NCBI GenBank assembly: GCA_012934845.2
Contig: WNNJ02000757.1
Coordinates: 26,364 to 90,363 of the forward strand
Source of the DNA: Pomphorhynchus laevis
Lineage: Eukaryota > Acanthocephala > Palaeacanthocephala > Echinorhynchida > Pomphorhynchidae
DNA: 64,000 bases
Direction of reading: 5' to 3'
Shown here: one piece after another, positions 1 through 11,064 of the stretch
Layout: each line of letters starts with the position of its first letter
Position numbering within the stretch: position 1 is the first letter of the stretch
Program-made: the position numbers and the translations under genes
Notes under the pieces: model-generated
Told to the model about the DNA's origin: nothing
Databases searched by the model: none
What the model saw: the letters and a program-made list of their open reading frames with translations, nothing else

Positions 1-2368
1 GAACCGTAAACACCAGATCATACTATATCTAGCCGTGCACATTGATTATTCGTTGTTGCTGAGTTTTCAAAGGTAATATTATCGGGAACATTCATTAACT
101 CCGGTTCAATTCCGACATTGTGGCCAACTAAGCTCAGAGCACTTGCTATTGTATCCCGGACTGCATTATGTCGGATGATCGGTAGTGCTCCATAATTGCA
201 TGATAGTGCGTGCGCTAAGGTTATATTCGACCCGCAGTAACACAATCGCTTATCGAGACCTTGATCCAAGTTACCATATCGTGCGTTGATTGCATCGGTG
301 AATTCATTGATGGATAGAAAAAATTCCTCGTGTTTTAGCGGTAAGGCACTTAGCCACGCTGAAGTACCAAGATGTGCTGCATGTTTGATAGTGTTTTGTA
401 GGGAGGGAGCTAGGTCGGTTAGTATTTTTGATACACGATCTAGATGCGCTTGATTACGGAATCGCGTAATTTCATGAAGTACTGTGTTTTGCTTTTCGCG
501 TAGACTATCACCTAAAGAGTCTCCATCATAAGTCGATAGAAGCATTATTGATGATGTTTTTTCAATATGAGCGGTAAATAATGTGTTGGCGATACCTATT
601 CCTCCAAGCTTGAAAGGGGAGCAGAGTAAATTCGATATTCCATTGGTTAGCTTAAATATAGCAAATTTAGGGACCAAGTTGGATTTTATGGTATCTTCTA
701 ATTCATTCCATACTTTTTCAGTGATGTTGCATGAACGCATTATGTGAATCCACTTCGACTGAATTGAATTGACCATTCCTGAATATGCAACGTGCGGATC
801 ATTTTTAGCTACTACGCACAATCTCTCGATTAGTGCTTTCCAGCCGGCAAGCAAATCGTAGATTGATTGCTCTTCATAATCATCAAAACCAATCGGTGAA
901 CCAAGGACGTTTATTCCAGTCGTTGTTGTATTGATGTTTGTGTCGGGCAGTCGATCATTATTTATAGGTAGATGCGATAATATGTTTGAATTTTTTTGCG
1001 TTTATAAAGTAGCCATTCTTCGGGCCGTCTCCATGCAGAATATTCCACACTTTCTTTAACATATCAAGCGGTCCAACAAAGTTGGCATCGTCGGCGTACC
1101 ATATTTGTACAACAGAAGGGACCTGCCGTTTTATTGTGTCGATCAACGGAAGTGAAGTTATAGCGAAACCTGTCATGGTAAAAGGGTCACCTTGTGTGAA
1201 ACCTTCTGATGACAAGATACTTTTTTCACCGATCGTAAGTACAGCCAGGCTAGAGTACATATTTTAGAGTGTACATGACAGGGCAGGACATACAAAATTT
1301 ATATTGTGTAGTGCAACTGCACGGTTTGTTAGGTTGAAAGCGTTCCTTGCATCAATAGTCATTAGACAATTTTCGGTTGATAGGTTTAGTTCTCTTTTTG
1401 AGATTCGCGATAGCAAGTTCAAGTCCACTCTTTGTGAAACTCCCAATTGTGTAGTTCCTGCGACATCCTGTATATCATTGCGTGCGATGGTTAGAATCGC
1501 TTTGCTTATGATCCGCCTTATGGTGTTGCATATTCCGATAGGGCGGATACCACCAGATTTCTTCTTTAAAGCAACTAGACGACAAACGGTGAAAGGATCA
1601 AGGGAGCCTAATGGCACTTTTTTAATAGCAACAAAAATGGCAAATTTGACAATGGCCCTGGCAAGTAAATTTGATTGCTGTTCCAAAATCGGTTAACATT
1701 TGAAACCATGCTCGAGAATCAAGCCCAGATGGTCCCGCCGATCCATTTATTCGTCTGCTTGATTTGATAATGGCGGCCTCGTCTAGTGCATAGAAACGAC
1801 AATGATGATGGGGTTTTGAATTCGGCAGCGGAGCTGATAAAAGAACATCAGGAGAAGCTGTTGATGCGTCAGGGTGTAAATCTTTAAATGGAGATAAAAC
1901 AGAGATATCATTTATTGTGTGATCAGGGCAAAGGACACCTGAGTCATATTTGTCTTCTAATATCGAGAAACCGGCTTTGATACGGCCCTTGGTGACAAGA
2001 CTTTGATATTGTGTGATCCAATTCAATGACTTTGAGGGACGACGCAATGATATACTAGTTTGAAAATATTGGGCATCTTCGAACAATTAGTCATAATCTT
2101 CTATTTTCCAGCTTGTTAGTCTGCGTTCCAAAGTTTTGCGGATTAAAGCGGTCTTTCTAGAGGGTATACGCTCCAATAAACATTGCGAGAAGACTGTAGC
2201 GGTTTGTAGCATATGTATTGTAGTGTTGACGTCTTCAGCGGCCTTCAGGTAAAATAAACTTATAATTCCAAGCAGTAAGCCATATATTAAAAAATGCTGG
2301 CCATATAATATATATGTATATATATATCGACGATATTTTCTTTGTGTGGCCAGGAAATGAAGTGTCAT
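1..2368 (-). pseudogene. RLE-type non-LTR retrotransposon ORF, broken
   Basis: One decayed retroelement polyprotein read on the minus strand through five frames (2368-2087, 2086-1622, 1686-1264, 1260-958, 854-18). In order I see a basic stretch (RIPSRKTALIRKTLERRL), an RT palm with GGIRPIGICNTIRRIISKAI, a degraded motif A (DARNAFNLTNR), motif B (EGFTQGDPF) and the catalytic WYADDA. LGSPIG and a GGIGIAN thumb-like block follow. The end has a Cys-His cluster (CYCGSN...HALSC) and the start of a PD-(D/E)XK-like domain (ARLDIV), where the window edge cuts it. This matches a widespread invertebrate RT family with a Cys-rich N-terminus and a C-terminal restriction-like endonuclease. The N-terminal Cys cluster is missing, so the 5' end is truncated near 2.26 kb. 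Several frameshifts make it non-functional. The family call is firm; the clade name is not. Confidence 0.8.
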
Positions 2369-2394
2369 TAAAACGATTTTAAAATGAGTTTAAG

Positions 2395-3290
2395 ACAATT
2401 TGTGACCTTGAGTTGACATTCGTAGCAGGAAATTACGTAAATTTTCTTAATATTATGATCTCAAAGATCCTAACGGCACATACAGAACAGGATTTTATAG
2501 GAAAAAATAATCAGTGCCATGTACCCCCACGCAACGAGCTACCATCCTCAAAGTACCAAACGAAGAGTAATTTATAATGAAGCACTGCGCTGAAACGAGT
2601 TTGTTCGAATACTAGTGATTTCAAATGTAATATTTCGAGATTGACTAATAAATTCACAGAGAGGGATTACAGACGAAGAGTGATTAACATACAATGTCAG
2701 GCGGTAAAAAGAATGACGCGACAGACAGTACTGGAAAAGACTGAGAGCAAAAAACCGGATGCAACAGTGAAATGATGTGGATGATGAATTTAGCAATAAA
2801 GTACGCATATGCTTCCTGACTAGTAGAAACATAGGACAGCTGCTACGTAGTAATCAATCTACAAGAGTGTCAGGACCATATTATTACAAACGATGTGCCA
2901 CCTGCAGTGACACATACACTAGTTCTCGGACAGGTCAAATATATAGCGTAATGAATGATGCTAATTGTAAGTCAACGGGAATAATGTATGCCACTTAGTG
3001 TGAGATATGTCAGACACAATATGTCGGAGAGACATCGCTAACAATGGCTTGCCGAAATAATTTACGACGCTCGCGATATAAACATAGGCGATGCAACTAT
3101 AAATGATTGAGCACGCGATCTAAATGGTAAGCAAGATTGTATGAAGTACATTATTGTTGCTTGCAACTTGAGCGATACAATAACGAGAAAAGCGTATAAA
3201 CAAAAGATTGTTGGTAGAATATATAGTGACAGTCTCAATGGTCTAAATGCGGAACATGTTTATCACTGGCAAACACTTACATAGGATCGC
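2395..3290 (+). pseudogene. Penelope-like element fragment (RT thumb + GIY-YIG)
   Basis: Degenerate PLE 3' half. Near 2440-2580 a motif like DPNGTYRTGFYRK, followed by pieces of a HP..K..vi.NEAL thumb segment, is typical of the end of PLE reverse transcriptases. At about 2985-3100 the GIY-YIG signature CxxCxxQYVGET is readable, with the downstream R.NN.RRS block. A distant end block (RKAYKQKIVGRIYSD) sits near 3190-3235. Several stops and frame changes interrupt it. In PLEs this endonuclease nicks target DNA for reverse transcription. A small hammerhead-like motif follows immediately, as expected for a PLE 3' end. Confidence 0.75.
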
Positions 3291-3340
3291 TTTTATTTTC
3301 ACTTGTATACTTTAAATTATTGTGACATGTGTATTGTTTA

Positions 3341-3385
3341 TTCTAGATTGAAGAAGGCTTCGGCCGAAACGTCTTATAAAAATCA
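3341..3385 (+). ncRNA. Small hammerhead-ribozyme-like motif (PLE 3' end)
   Basis: TTGAAGA at 3348-3354 (consensus CTGANGA, first base changed), then a GGC/GCC helix closed by a TTCG loop (3356-3365), then GAAACGTC at 3366-3373. Loopless stem III (AC/GT) is the hallmark of small PLE-associated hammerhead variants reported to cleave as dimers. Stem I pairing is weak here, so activity is doubtful. Confidence 0.5.
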
Positions 3386-3493
3386 ATTTGTTCTTTCCTA
3401 GTCGTTATATTTCTCCTTTGAACAGTATATATAGTGAATTCCTTCTGCTTTAATCTATATATAGTATGTTTCTCATGTGGATTCATTGTATGT

Positions 3494-3546
3494 GTTGTAA
3501 CTGATGAGGCTTCTCAAAGCCGAAACGGTATGCCGTCTTGCGGTTA
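3494..3546 (+). ncRNA. Hammerhead ribozyme, type I with minimal stem III
   Basis: All core elements are present in canonical order. Stem I is GTAA (3497-3500) with TTGC (3538-3541). CTGATGA is at 3501-3507. Stem II is GGCT/AGCC (3508-3511 / 3518-3521). GAAA is at 3522-3525. Stem III is ACGG/CCGT with a TATG loop. GTC at 3535-3537 predicts cleavage after 3537. Short stem III type I hammerheads are known from PLE terminal repeats and metazoan retrozymes. Confidence 0.8.
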
Positions 3547-3599
3547 TGAAGCATGAAATTCTTTATAAATAGAAAGAAGCAGATAGGTGTAATAGACAG

Positions 3600-3740
3600 T
3601 CCTGGTTGAATCACATCTCCTATTTGGTGAATCAGTAGTGCTGATTTAGCACTCAATGTGAAGTTACCAGAAATCTTACTGGTACTTCATAAAATGACTC
3701 GTGTGCCGTCTGTCAGTCCTCCTCTGCATAAAGTAGTAAA
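3600..3740 (+). repeat. Partial copy of hammerhead-bearing repeat
   Basis: The block around 3695-3730 (CGTGCCGTC, then CCTCCTCTGCAT) matches the 5' strand of the type III hammerhead repeats at 4.88 and 5.19 kb (stem III 3' strand, GTC, stem I 3' strand). The CTGATGA and GAAA strands are absent, so this is a truncated copy. Confidence 0.5.
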
Positions 3741-3839
3741 AGGGATCGAAAAAGTGCTATTCCAAATTATCTTTTACAAAATTTTTAAACATACATGCCA
3801 GCAGTTGTCATCATTCATCGACAAAGCGAATGATAATTC

Positions 3840-4590
3840 GCAATGAAGCCAAGTGAATACAGAAAATATGTTCAATACAGTCTGATTTTGAACATTACCT
3901 TACAAAGTTGCAGAATCGGTTCTTAAAAAGTGGATACACCCGCAGACAAATTGTCACTTAATTTAATAAAGTACGTAATGTGCCGCGAAATGAACTGCTT
4001 GTTAATATGAATAATAAGATTTAAATGCTACAAATTGTTTCAATGCAGTACTCCGTTTTAAATTGCCATTTGGGAAATTACAATACAATTTATACGAATT
4101 ATATTATAGGTAACCAAAGAAATCCAGACACAAATCAAATATCATCGTGTTAAGTTCAGTAATTGCGCAAATATTGGACATTTACTAAGAAGAAAGTGAC
4201 TTTACAGTGATATGAGTATTAAAAGCACAAAATGTGGTGACAAAATATGTGCAAACTGTCAAGATATGGTATCATCAAACCTATTTACAAGCAGTACAAC
4301 TAGCCTTGAATACTAGGTTCGAGGGAATTACAATTGTAAATCAAAGAATGTCATATATCTGAACAGCTGCACTACGTGCAATACACAGTACGTAGGCCAA
4401 ACAAGTACTTGCTACCATATTAGAGCAAATAATCGAAGAAAAGACGTACGACAGAAAGTGGAAAGATCAGATGGTGTCGTATCGCATATAATATCACATG
4501 CGGACCATATAATGAAAACTGTCATTATTGACGGACCGATTCCAGACACAGCTAATAAAGAAGCAAAAGAAAACTTCTAAATAGGACAAC
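3840..4590 (+). pseudogene. Penelope-like element fragment (linker + GIY-YIG)
   Basis: A PLE C-terminal segment. Around 3880-3990 the translation gives a thumb-like block (FLKSGYTRRQI ... VRNVPRNELL). At 4,215-4,300 there is a Cys-rich linker (KCGDKICANCQDM). At about 4,340-4,420 the GIY-YIG signature reads VIYLNSCTTCNTQYVGQT, followed by RANNRRKDVR, a VVSHI..H block and a final IGQL. Interrupted by stops but readable over most of its length. Confidence 0.75.
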
Positions 4591-4611
4591 TCGGGAGTTA
4601 TCGTTTGTTCC

Positions 4612-4654
4612 AACACCTGTTGAGTGTTGATACACTTAACAGGTGTTGAGTGTA
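4612..4654. repeat. Short inverted repeat
   Basis: CAACACCTGTT and AACAGGTGTTG form an 11-bp stem around a ~16-nt loop, just downstream of a PLE GIY-YIG end. Role unknown. Confidence 0.5.
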
Positions 4655-4854
4655 TAACTTAATACAAAATATGCGGAAAATTGGGTCAGTTGCAGCAGAT
4701 AAAAAGATAATGAAAGATCACAATTTAACGAGTACAATCTCCAAGGCAATATTGTCAACCCTGTAATAAAGTATATTGACGTTCCACCGAGATACAAGGG
4801 TCGTCGTAATATTACATTAGATCAATTTAAGGTGCTTAAAGAAATCGGAAATTG

Positions 4855-4990
4855 CTAGAAATTTTCTAGCGCTATGTACCTTTTGACATACTCGTGCCTC
4901 TACCCGTCCTCCTCTGCATCCAGTAGATGGAGCTACTTGGCACTGATGAGTCAAAATAATGACGAAATGGTACCTGGTATCGTTTTGTTG
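4855..4990 (+). repeat. Degenerate type III hammerhead repeat
   Basis: Sister of the repeat at 5.15-5.31 kb. CTGATGA (4943-4949) and stem II GTCA/TGAC are intact. The core GAAAC has become GAAAT (4964-4968), and the cleavage strand reads GCCTC instead of GCCGTC. Expected to be inactive. Confidence 0.6.
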
Positions 4991-5149
4991 ATTCTTTCTT
5001 GGCTGCTACATCATACAAACAAAAAAATTCCCACAGAAATTTCTTATTTTCTCGTAAAATACAAGTTGGCAGATAAATAGAGAGAATGCGCTGGCATTAA
5101 CTAGTGCTTTTAGCTAATGATCAATTTGGTGAAGCATGTACTTAGTTTG

Positions 5150-5310
5150 CTAGAAATTTTCTAGCTCTATGTACATTTTGACATACTCGTGCCGTCTGCA
5201 GGTCCTTCTCTGCATCCAGTAGTGGGAGGTACCTGGCACTGATGAGTCAAAATAATGACGAAACGGTAAATGGTATCGTTTTGTCGAGTTTTTCGTGGCT
5301 GCCACATCAT
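5150..5310 (+). ncRNA. Hammerhead ribozyme, type III arrangement
   Basis: The strands appear in cyclic order with stem III open. TGCCGT (5190-5195) ends in GTC (5194-5196, predicted cleavage after 5196). The stem I strand TGCAGG (5197-5202) pairs with CCTgGCA (5232-5238, one bulged G). CTGATGA is at 5239-5245, stem II GTCA/TGAC at 5246-5249 / 5256-5259, GAAA at 5260-5263, and ACGGTA (5263-5268) pairs back with TGCCGT. A competing local stem III (CGGTA/TATCG) is also possible. Confidence 0.65.
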
Positions 5311-5319
5311 ACAATCGGA

Positions 5320-5760
5320 AATAATGAGTCTATCGTAGTAAAATCAGCTGACAAGTGAAGAAAATTAGTTTTGGAATACTGCTGATTACATTACTTGGGC
5401 TTACGGCAACTTAACAGCGAAGCATACACTGAAATTGAAGAAACTGACCATAATCATATAGTACAGAAAGTATCTAATGAGATTGATCGGCTGTATGGAG
5501 AATCAAGTGGTGAACTTAAGATGTTATCACCTAAGCCGCGTAGGATGTATATTCTAACAAAAATACATAGAGATTGTGTCATGCCCTGAGCGACCTTTAA
5601 TTAGCAACATTAGTATGGTAACAGAATCACTGTCTCGACATGTAATTCTAAGCTTCTTCCCGTTAAATCAATGTACACTCGTCAGCAACTGAGTCAAGGA
5701 GAGCCGCTAAAAACGCAGAAAGCAAAACGGCTTAAGTACAAAAGCCTATCAGGACAGTTT
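5320..5760 (+). pseudogene. Penelope-like element RT, N-terminal fragment
   Basis: The PLE pre-palm region is visible: GLRQLNSEAYTEIEETD, then ILTKIHRD, then after a frameshift PERPLISNIS.VTESLSRH. These are the blocks that precede motif A in PLE reverse transcriptases. The catalytic palm (motifs A-C) is absent. Confidence 0.7.
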
Positions 5761-6337
5761 TAATTCGAACCTATTGCTATCAAGACTACAGAAGTGTTCA
5801 GACCAACAACAGCAATTATCATAATAGAAATCGGCCAGAGAATTTAGACTACAACGGGGGTACCGCGCTAGTCATTGTGGTTAAAGCAAATTCTAGGCCT
5901 AACAGTGCAGTGCTGCAACGCTTTTACCATTATTAGCAGTGCTAGACAATGATTTTGTTAAAAAATTCAATGTAACTCTTACAAAAAAATGTGCTATTAT
6001 TGCAGTAAGTGAAAATTGCACTTTCAAAAGTGATACTACTGAAGAAGAGAAACTTCCGGAAAGCTTTAGATTTAAAATAAAAAACATGATTTCGTTCAAT
6101 TTTTTATTTATAATTATGTATTCCGCTTTTTAATCTGCCATAATGAAATAGAACAAATGCCCTTTATTTATTAAAATGTGTTTCGCTTTCTCAAAAAAAT
6201 TAAGAATTGTTGCAATGAAATGACGACATCCAAATCGTTTAATTGCACATTAACAGATAAAACATACAACGTTATGGGGAATGCAAATTGTAAAAGTAAG
6301 CATTTAATTATAAATATGTACACCGCTTTTTAAATTT
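5761..6337 (+). other. Degenerate stretch, possible PLE linker remnants
   Basis: No clear gene. A 64-codon frame at 5939-6133 has no recognised domain. The block near 6230-6310 resembles the Cys-rich spacer upstream of the GIY-YIG at 43.9 kb (shared ACATACAACGTTA.GGG text). Two near-copies of a sequence ending in CCGCTTTTTAA occur near 6115 and 6320. Confidence 0.35.
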
Positions 6338-6460
6338 CGAATTCTTTTATATAAATTAGCATTGTGAAAGTTAGCAAAAAGTTGTTCCAAAATTTTTTAC
6401 ACCGGAATGCATATTATTTACACTCGATGTCTCATCATCATACACAGCTATATCACGTCC
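6338..6460. repeat. Dispersed repeat, second copy at 33.13 kb
   Basis: A ~120-bp segment (starts TTCGAATTCTTTTATATAAA, includes ACACCGGAATGCATATTATT) recurs nearly unchanged at 33,127-33,257. Between the two copies the only differences are small substitutions and short indels. No coding capacity is supported. Confidence 0.7.
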
Positions 6461-6725
6461 AAAGTATTAGATACGGTTTCGTCATCACAATGACTTATCA
6501 GTGCCAAATCCCTCCCACTGCTAGATGCAGAGGAGTACTAGTAGACAACAAGAAACGAACCATGTGTATGAAGTACTAGAACACCTCTAGTAACGTCATA
6601 GAATGCTAAATCATCACTACGGCTTCACCAAATAGTATCATCAGCAAAAACAAACGATGACTAATTTGATCATCCATTTAACATTAGTCATTGTGATGAC
6701 GAAACGGTATCTAATACTGTTATCG
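6461..6725. repeat. Inverted pair of hammerhead-like fragments
   Basis: The segments 6466-6500 (minus) and 6684-6720 (plus) are inverted copies. Each carries stem II GTCAT..ATGAC followed by GAAAC. On the minus strand the upstream box reads CTGATAA instead of CTGATGA; on the plus strand the box is eroded. They are likely decayed relatives of the type III repeats at 4.9-5.3 kb. Confidence 0.5.
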
Positions 6726-6768
6726 TCGTTCTTTCGCGCCTGGCTTAAAAGATTGTTAACATAATTCG

Positions 6769-6855
6769 CGCTGGTATAGTAGTTTTATTAACTGATTTAA
6801 CCTTTATACCCATACTGGTATAGTAGTTTTATTAACTGATTTAACCTTTATACCC
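6769..6855. repeat. 43-bp tandem duplication
   Basis: Two adjacent, essentially identical units containing GGTATAGTAGTTTTATTAAC and ending in CCTTTATACCC. Non-coding, immediately upstream of the capsid-like fragment. Confidence 0.85.
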
Positions 6856-6879
6856 TTTTTATTCGATATTGAACAGTGA

Positions 6880-7763
6880 CCCACTGTAGAAATTCTAACA
6901 GCGAGAGTGCTGACTAATGGAGTCAGCTTGTTACTAGATAATTTCAATTTCGGTGGCTCCGATCTTCACGATAGGATGTCCAAAACTTTAGAATACATAG
7001 TTAATTCGGATCTTTTCATTGATACTTTTTGCTACAACGAGAAAATCAATTTAGCGCCACTTTACGCCACTTAACCCCTTTGGGCCACATCAGGATTAAC
7101 AAGACTACATTTCCCTCTTGATGCATTTTACGGTGCATCATGGAAAGATAGTTGGGGAGGAAGCAATTATGCGAGGGAACCAACCTTTAGGACAGAATAC
7201 CAGGACCGGATACCAAACTTCCACAATTGTATGGTTCTCTCATTTCTTTATAACAAATGGCCCGTATATTGGGCCGTGTTCGCACCACTAATCAAATGCG
7301 ATGTAAGGGAGGAGGTCATATCAAGACTTAATAATGAAGGTAATTTTCAATGGAGACTGTGGCAAGGTACTAAAGAGTACGACAACAACAGAAGCAGAGA
7401 ATTGATGTACCTCATAGTCAATTACTCGATGTTTGCGTTGAACGCTTTTCTTCAGGAAAGCGGTTTGGCTGTGGATTACCGGCTGTGGTGTAAAGGCCGG
7501 AGGCACAATATTAAACCCCTACGACTTCTAGGGCCATTCATATGACTGCCCCCAGAGTCATAGACAACTGGGATATCTATACAGGATCTGTAAGGACTTA
7601 CTCATGGCGACAACATTATAAAACAGCGCTATGTATCGAATTCGCTGACAATGCGATAAATAATGAAGCATGGGCAACACTACTTGGCTTTGACGGTAAG
7701 AGTGATTTGCCAAACTCCGGACTTTTCATACCATCTAGTTTTATTAAACCAAATTATGGCTAA
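6880..7763 (+). pseudogene. Endogenous viral element: totivirus-like capsid fragment I
   Basis: A coding remnant in several frames (stops and small indels near 7070 and 7540) whose text is nearly the same as 14,050-14,640. The two share DNA through the blocks translating as WGGSNYAREPTFRTEYQDR and WRLWQGTKEYDNNRSREL. The protein matches no host family I know. Assignment to a dsRNA-virus capsid is inferred from its association elsewhere in the window with a related capsid-like segment (47.8 kb) next to an unmistakable totivirus-type RdRp. This copy extends ~300 bp further 3' than its sister (ending near PNYG). Viral descent: moderate confidence. Shared origin with the 14-kb copy: high. Confidence 0.55.
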
Positions 7764-7789
7764 CAGTTTATTTTTAAATTGTTAAACCA

Positions 7790-8560
7790 ATTTATTTTTC
7801 CATTGTTTATATATAAGCGGAATATAATTTATAACAAAGCCTTGCGGATGAGGCGCCTTTGCTCTACATTCAGAGATTTTGAACTTCAATTTAAAAAATA
7901 TCATAGATCAACTTATAAGACGTGGTTATTCGGCGGCAATGATTGAGACACAGCTAAATGCCGTGCGTCGCATATCTAGATCTAATGCATTGATCTCACG
8001 AAAACGATCTACAGGTTCAACATATTCTACAATTCTGTATATGCCATACCACCCAATATTAGACGGAACAGAATCTAAAATAAATGCATTGATTCGAAAT
8101 ATATGTCATAACCGAATAAATAAGAGCCATAATTAGATTCAAATTGCCTCCGAACCTAAGTAATATAATTAGCTAACGTAAGGATCAAGTTGAAGGCACT
8201 AAGTGTAACGATAAATGCTGCAAAACGTGTGCCGTAATACAAACTGCAAAGGCTGTGGAAAGTAATCGGCACGTGTAATTTATGTGGAAAGCAGTATGTC
8301 TGCCAAAGTAATGTGGGTTTGGCACGTCGTTTAAATATGCGTCGATCGCACTTTCGTTCAAAAAATTCCAAATATGGAGCAGTGAAACATTCAATTGTAC
8401 ACGATGATATAGACTGCATGATATGTATAGTAGTAGCGGGCAGTGTTGCCTGCGAAAAGCAAAGATTGAGAGTGCAGGCAGCGACAATGGGAAGACCACA
8501 TACGGAGAAAGACATTGGATGCAATCCTGACAATTACTATAAAGAACCAGGATGAGTAAG
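7790..8560 (+). pseudogene. Penelope-like element fragment (thumb + GIY-YIG)
   Basis: NEALRMRR-type and RRGYSAAMIETQLNAV thumb-like text is followed by a linker and a GIY-YIG domain (GTCNLCGKQYV.QS, then ARRLNMRRSHF, then AVKHSIVHDD). A sister copy with better-preserved residues lies at 55,490-56,380. Here the G of YVGQS is changed to C (YVCQS), so a catalytic-core residue is lost. Confidence 0.75.
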
Positions 8561-8595
8561 GGAGAAGTTTTGGATCAAGGAAAAATGATGCCATA

Positions 8596-10870
8596 TTGCA
8601 TTATTTTTTCCATGCGCTTTTACGTAAAAAAGTCTGCAAGCTCTTGTGGACACAGAAACGTGATATAAATGTGGACGAACTTGATGTGATGGAATCGACA
8701 CCTAAACGATCTGCTAGACGACACCGCTATCGCAAAAATACCTTCCAGATAACAAATGTAGTCAATCTATCGAACTACAAACTGTCAACAGAGCAAATGC
8801 AAGCATTATCGTTATGATACAATTTCAACGTCGCGGAACGTAAGTTTCAGAGATACGATTTGACCAGAGGCCTAAAGATGGCTGCCCATCGAGCATCCGC
8901 AGATTTGTCCGACATCAATCAGCGAAAAACAGCACTTGACGATTTTGAGCGAAATGTATTTGATTCTTATGTCAAACTTCTACCTAATCACAGTAACAAG
9001 CCTAACATCACAAAAGACGAAATTCTAGGAATAAAGGAACTACATAGTAACAAAAACATTGTTGCGAAAAAAGCAGATAAAGGTGGACAAATGGTAGTAT
9101 GGGGAACTTTGGATTATACAAACGAAGGAATGCGACAGCTACAATCACATACCTATAAATCCGCAGACATTAATACTCTGGAAGCTGTGAAGGACCCAAT
9201 GACGGAGTTCGTGCTAAAATATCAGAGTTTGTGAACCTGGATAAGGACACTGCTCATCGACTACATGTGACTGGTACTACGACAATTCCCGGCAGGTTCT
9301 ATATGTTACCGAAAATCCACAAGAACGACTCACCATGTAAGGGAAGACCAATTGTTAGCAATGTAGGTACTATCACAGAACAATTGTCGCGTTTCCTGGA
9401 CTCTCTATTAAAACCTCTCGCACAGTCGGTCACCAGCTACATTGGCAATACTAAGGAATTTCTTGATAAGTTGAACACACATAAGGAATTGATAGTTGAT
9501 ACATGTGTGCTTCTAATGTTAGACGTGACCTCTCTCTACACATCAATTCTTCACGATCAAGGGTTGGCAAACGTAGATAAGGCAATGCAACGTGCAGGAT
9601 GGAGTGAGAAACAACGACAAATGGTAAGAGAGGGACTAACAATCATATTGGAAGGAAACGTATTTGAGTTTAATGGGTTAATGTATAGGCAGATTATTGG
9701 CACAGCCATGGGAACGCCTGTCGCTGCCAGCTACGCGATTCTATTCATGTCAGAATATGAAGAAGATATGATATCTCGAGAAACAGTTAAACCTATCTTG
9801 TGGATGAGATATATCGATGATATGTACGTAGCGTGGCAGGGCAGCGAGGAAGCTCTGACGATGTTCATAGATCGACTGCAAAATGTTGGCTCGTTAAACT
9901 TCACTGTAGACCGGAGCCATCTAGTTAACTTTCTGGATGTGTCAATTTCAGTCGATAAAAAAGGCGAGAATTGATTACCGAGATATTTCGCAAGGACAGT
10001 GATCAGAAGGTGTTTCTACATCCACGAAGTGCACACCCGTTCTACATGAAAAGAAACACATTAATCAATGAAATGCTAAGGGTGCTGCGGATATGCAACA
10101 CTGCCAGCTCCAGACTAAAGTGGATACTGCACATTAAGGATGAAATGCTAATGAGAGGTACACTCATCGCGAAGTAAATCGGTCGATTAACGTTGCATTC
10201 ACTCGGATGTACGCTGCGAAAAGTGACACAAGTAAGAAAGCCGATTGCATGCTGTGCATACCATACCACAACGCACTTAGCGGTTTACCGAGGTTGGTAA
10301 CTGGCACAGTATCAGCGATGAGGCGAAAATTTGGTAAAAATGAGAAGAGTATCAGGGTCATTTTCTCTGCGAAGAACAAGTTAAGAAATTTACTCACATC
10401 GTCGAGCCTGAAGACGTCTACATATGCGCGAGCAAATTATGGGTGTAGACGATGCTTAAGACTTAGAGCAAAATGCTGCTCAAATATAAGGGAAACTAAG
10501 GTTTTTCAAAACACATGCATGGGCCTAAAGTATTCCATAAAGGCGAATACATCGTGCAATTCTGCGGAGGACGTGTACGAGGCGCGTTGTAAATTGTGCA
10601 ACGCGCGATATGTGGGTGAGACGGGGTTGACGGTGAATCGGCACTTGAACAAGGGGAAGGAGTGATCTAAAGAAGAAACCAAAAGAACGCGATGCGATTG
10701 TTCACCACTGCCTAACCACACACAACACCGATGAAGACGTATTCGATTACATCGTCATTGAACACGGCGTAAGCGATACGCAAGATAGACGACGTTTAGA
10801 GCAGAGATGGATTGGGCAGCTGCTAACGGATACACCCAATGGGTTAAAAAAGAGCATTGTACGGATGGGA
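8596..10870 (+). mobile_element. Penelope-like retrotransposon, nearly full-length coding region
   Basis: The most complete PLE in the window. It has an N-terminal block (VVNLSNYKLSTEQMQALSL), then IVAKKADKGGQMVVW (9060-9105), MLPKIHK, and GRPIVSNVGTITEQLSRFLD. Motif A is LLMLDVTSLYTSI with the catalytic Asp near 9520. Motif B is IIGTAMGTPVAASYA. Motif C is RYIDDMY (9808-9828). The thumb is at 9971-10177 and a Cys-rich linker at 10207-10540. The GIY-YIG domain (VYEARCKLCNARYVGET, 10573-10625) runs into a final frame with the conserved RWIGQLLTD near 10808-10834. At least four frameshifts or stops (near 8818, 9230, 9972, 10180-10206 and 10665) separate otherwise well-conserved pieces, so it decayed recently. 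PLEs prime reverse transcription at nicks made by this endonuclease. Confidence 0.88.
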
Positions 10871-10947
10871 TTTGGGTATTACCTAGAGATTTGTTTTCTT
10901 CTTGTTTGACTTTGTTGATTGGAACTTTATTTGTCTTTTTTGTGTTA

Positions 10948-10990
10948 TAGATTGAAAAAGGCCACAGGCGGAAAAGTTAAGCTATTTTTG
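10948..10990 (+). ncRNA. Decayed small hammerhead-like motif
   Basis: ATTGAAAAAGGCC...GGCGGAAAAGTT lies about 80 nt after the PLE coding end. It is recognisable as the same 3' motif seen at 3.35 kb (TGAAGA, GGC helix, GAAACGTC), but the core is altered (GAAAA). Probably inactive. Confidence 0.35.
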
Positions 10991-11064
10991 TTGTTGCTTA
11001 GCCGGTGTTGCTATTTCAAACAATTCAACGAGTACTTCTGTGTGGGTCCCACATCAGTGTTCAA

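Noticed and set aside
8156..8594. Minus-strand ORFs opposite the PLE GIY-YIG
   Set aside because: Antisense shadows; the plus strand carries the conserved domain.
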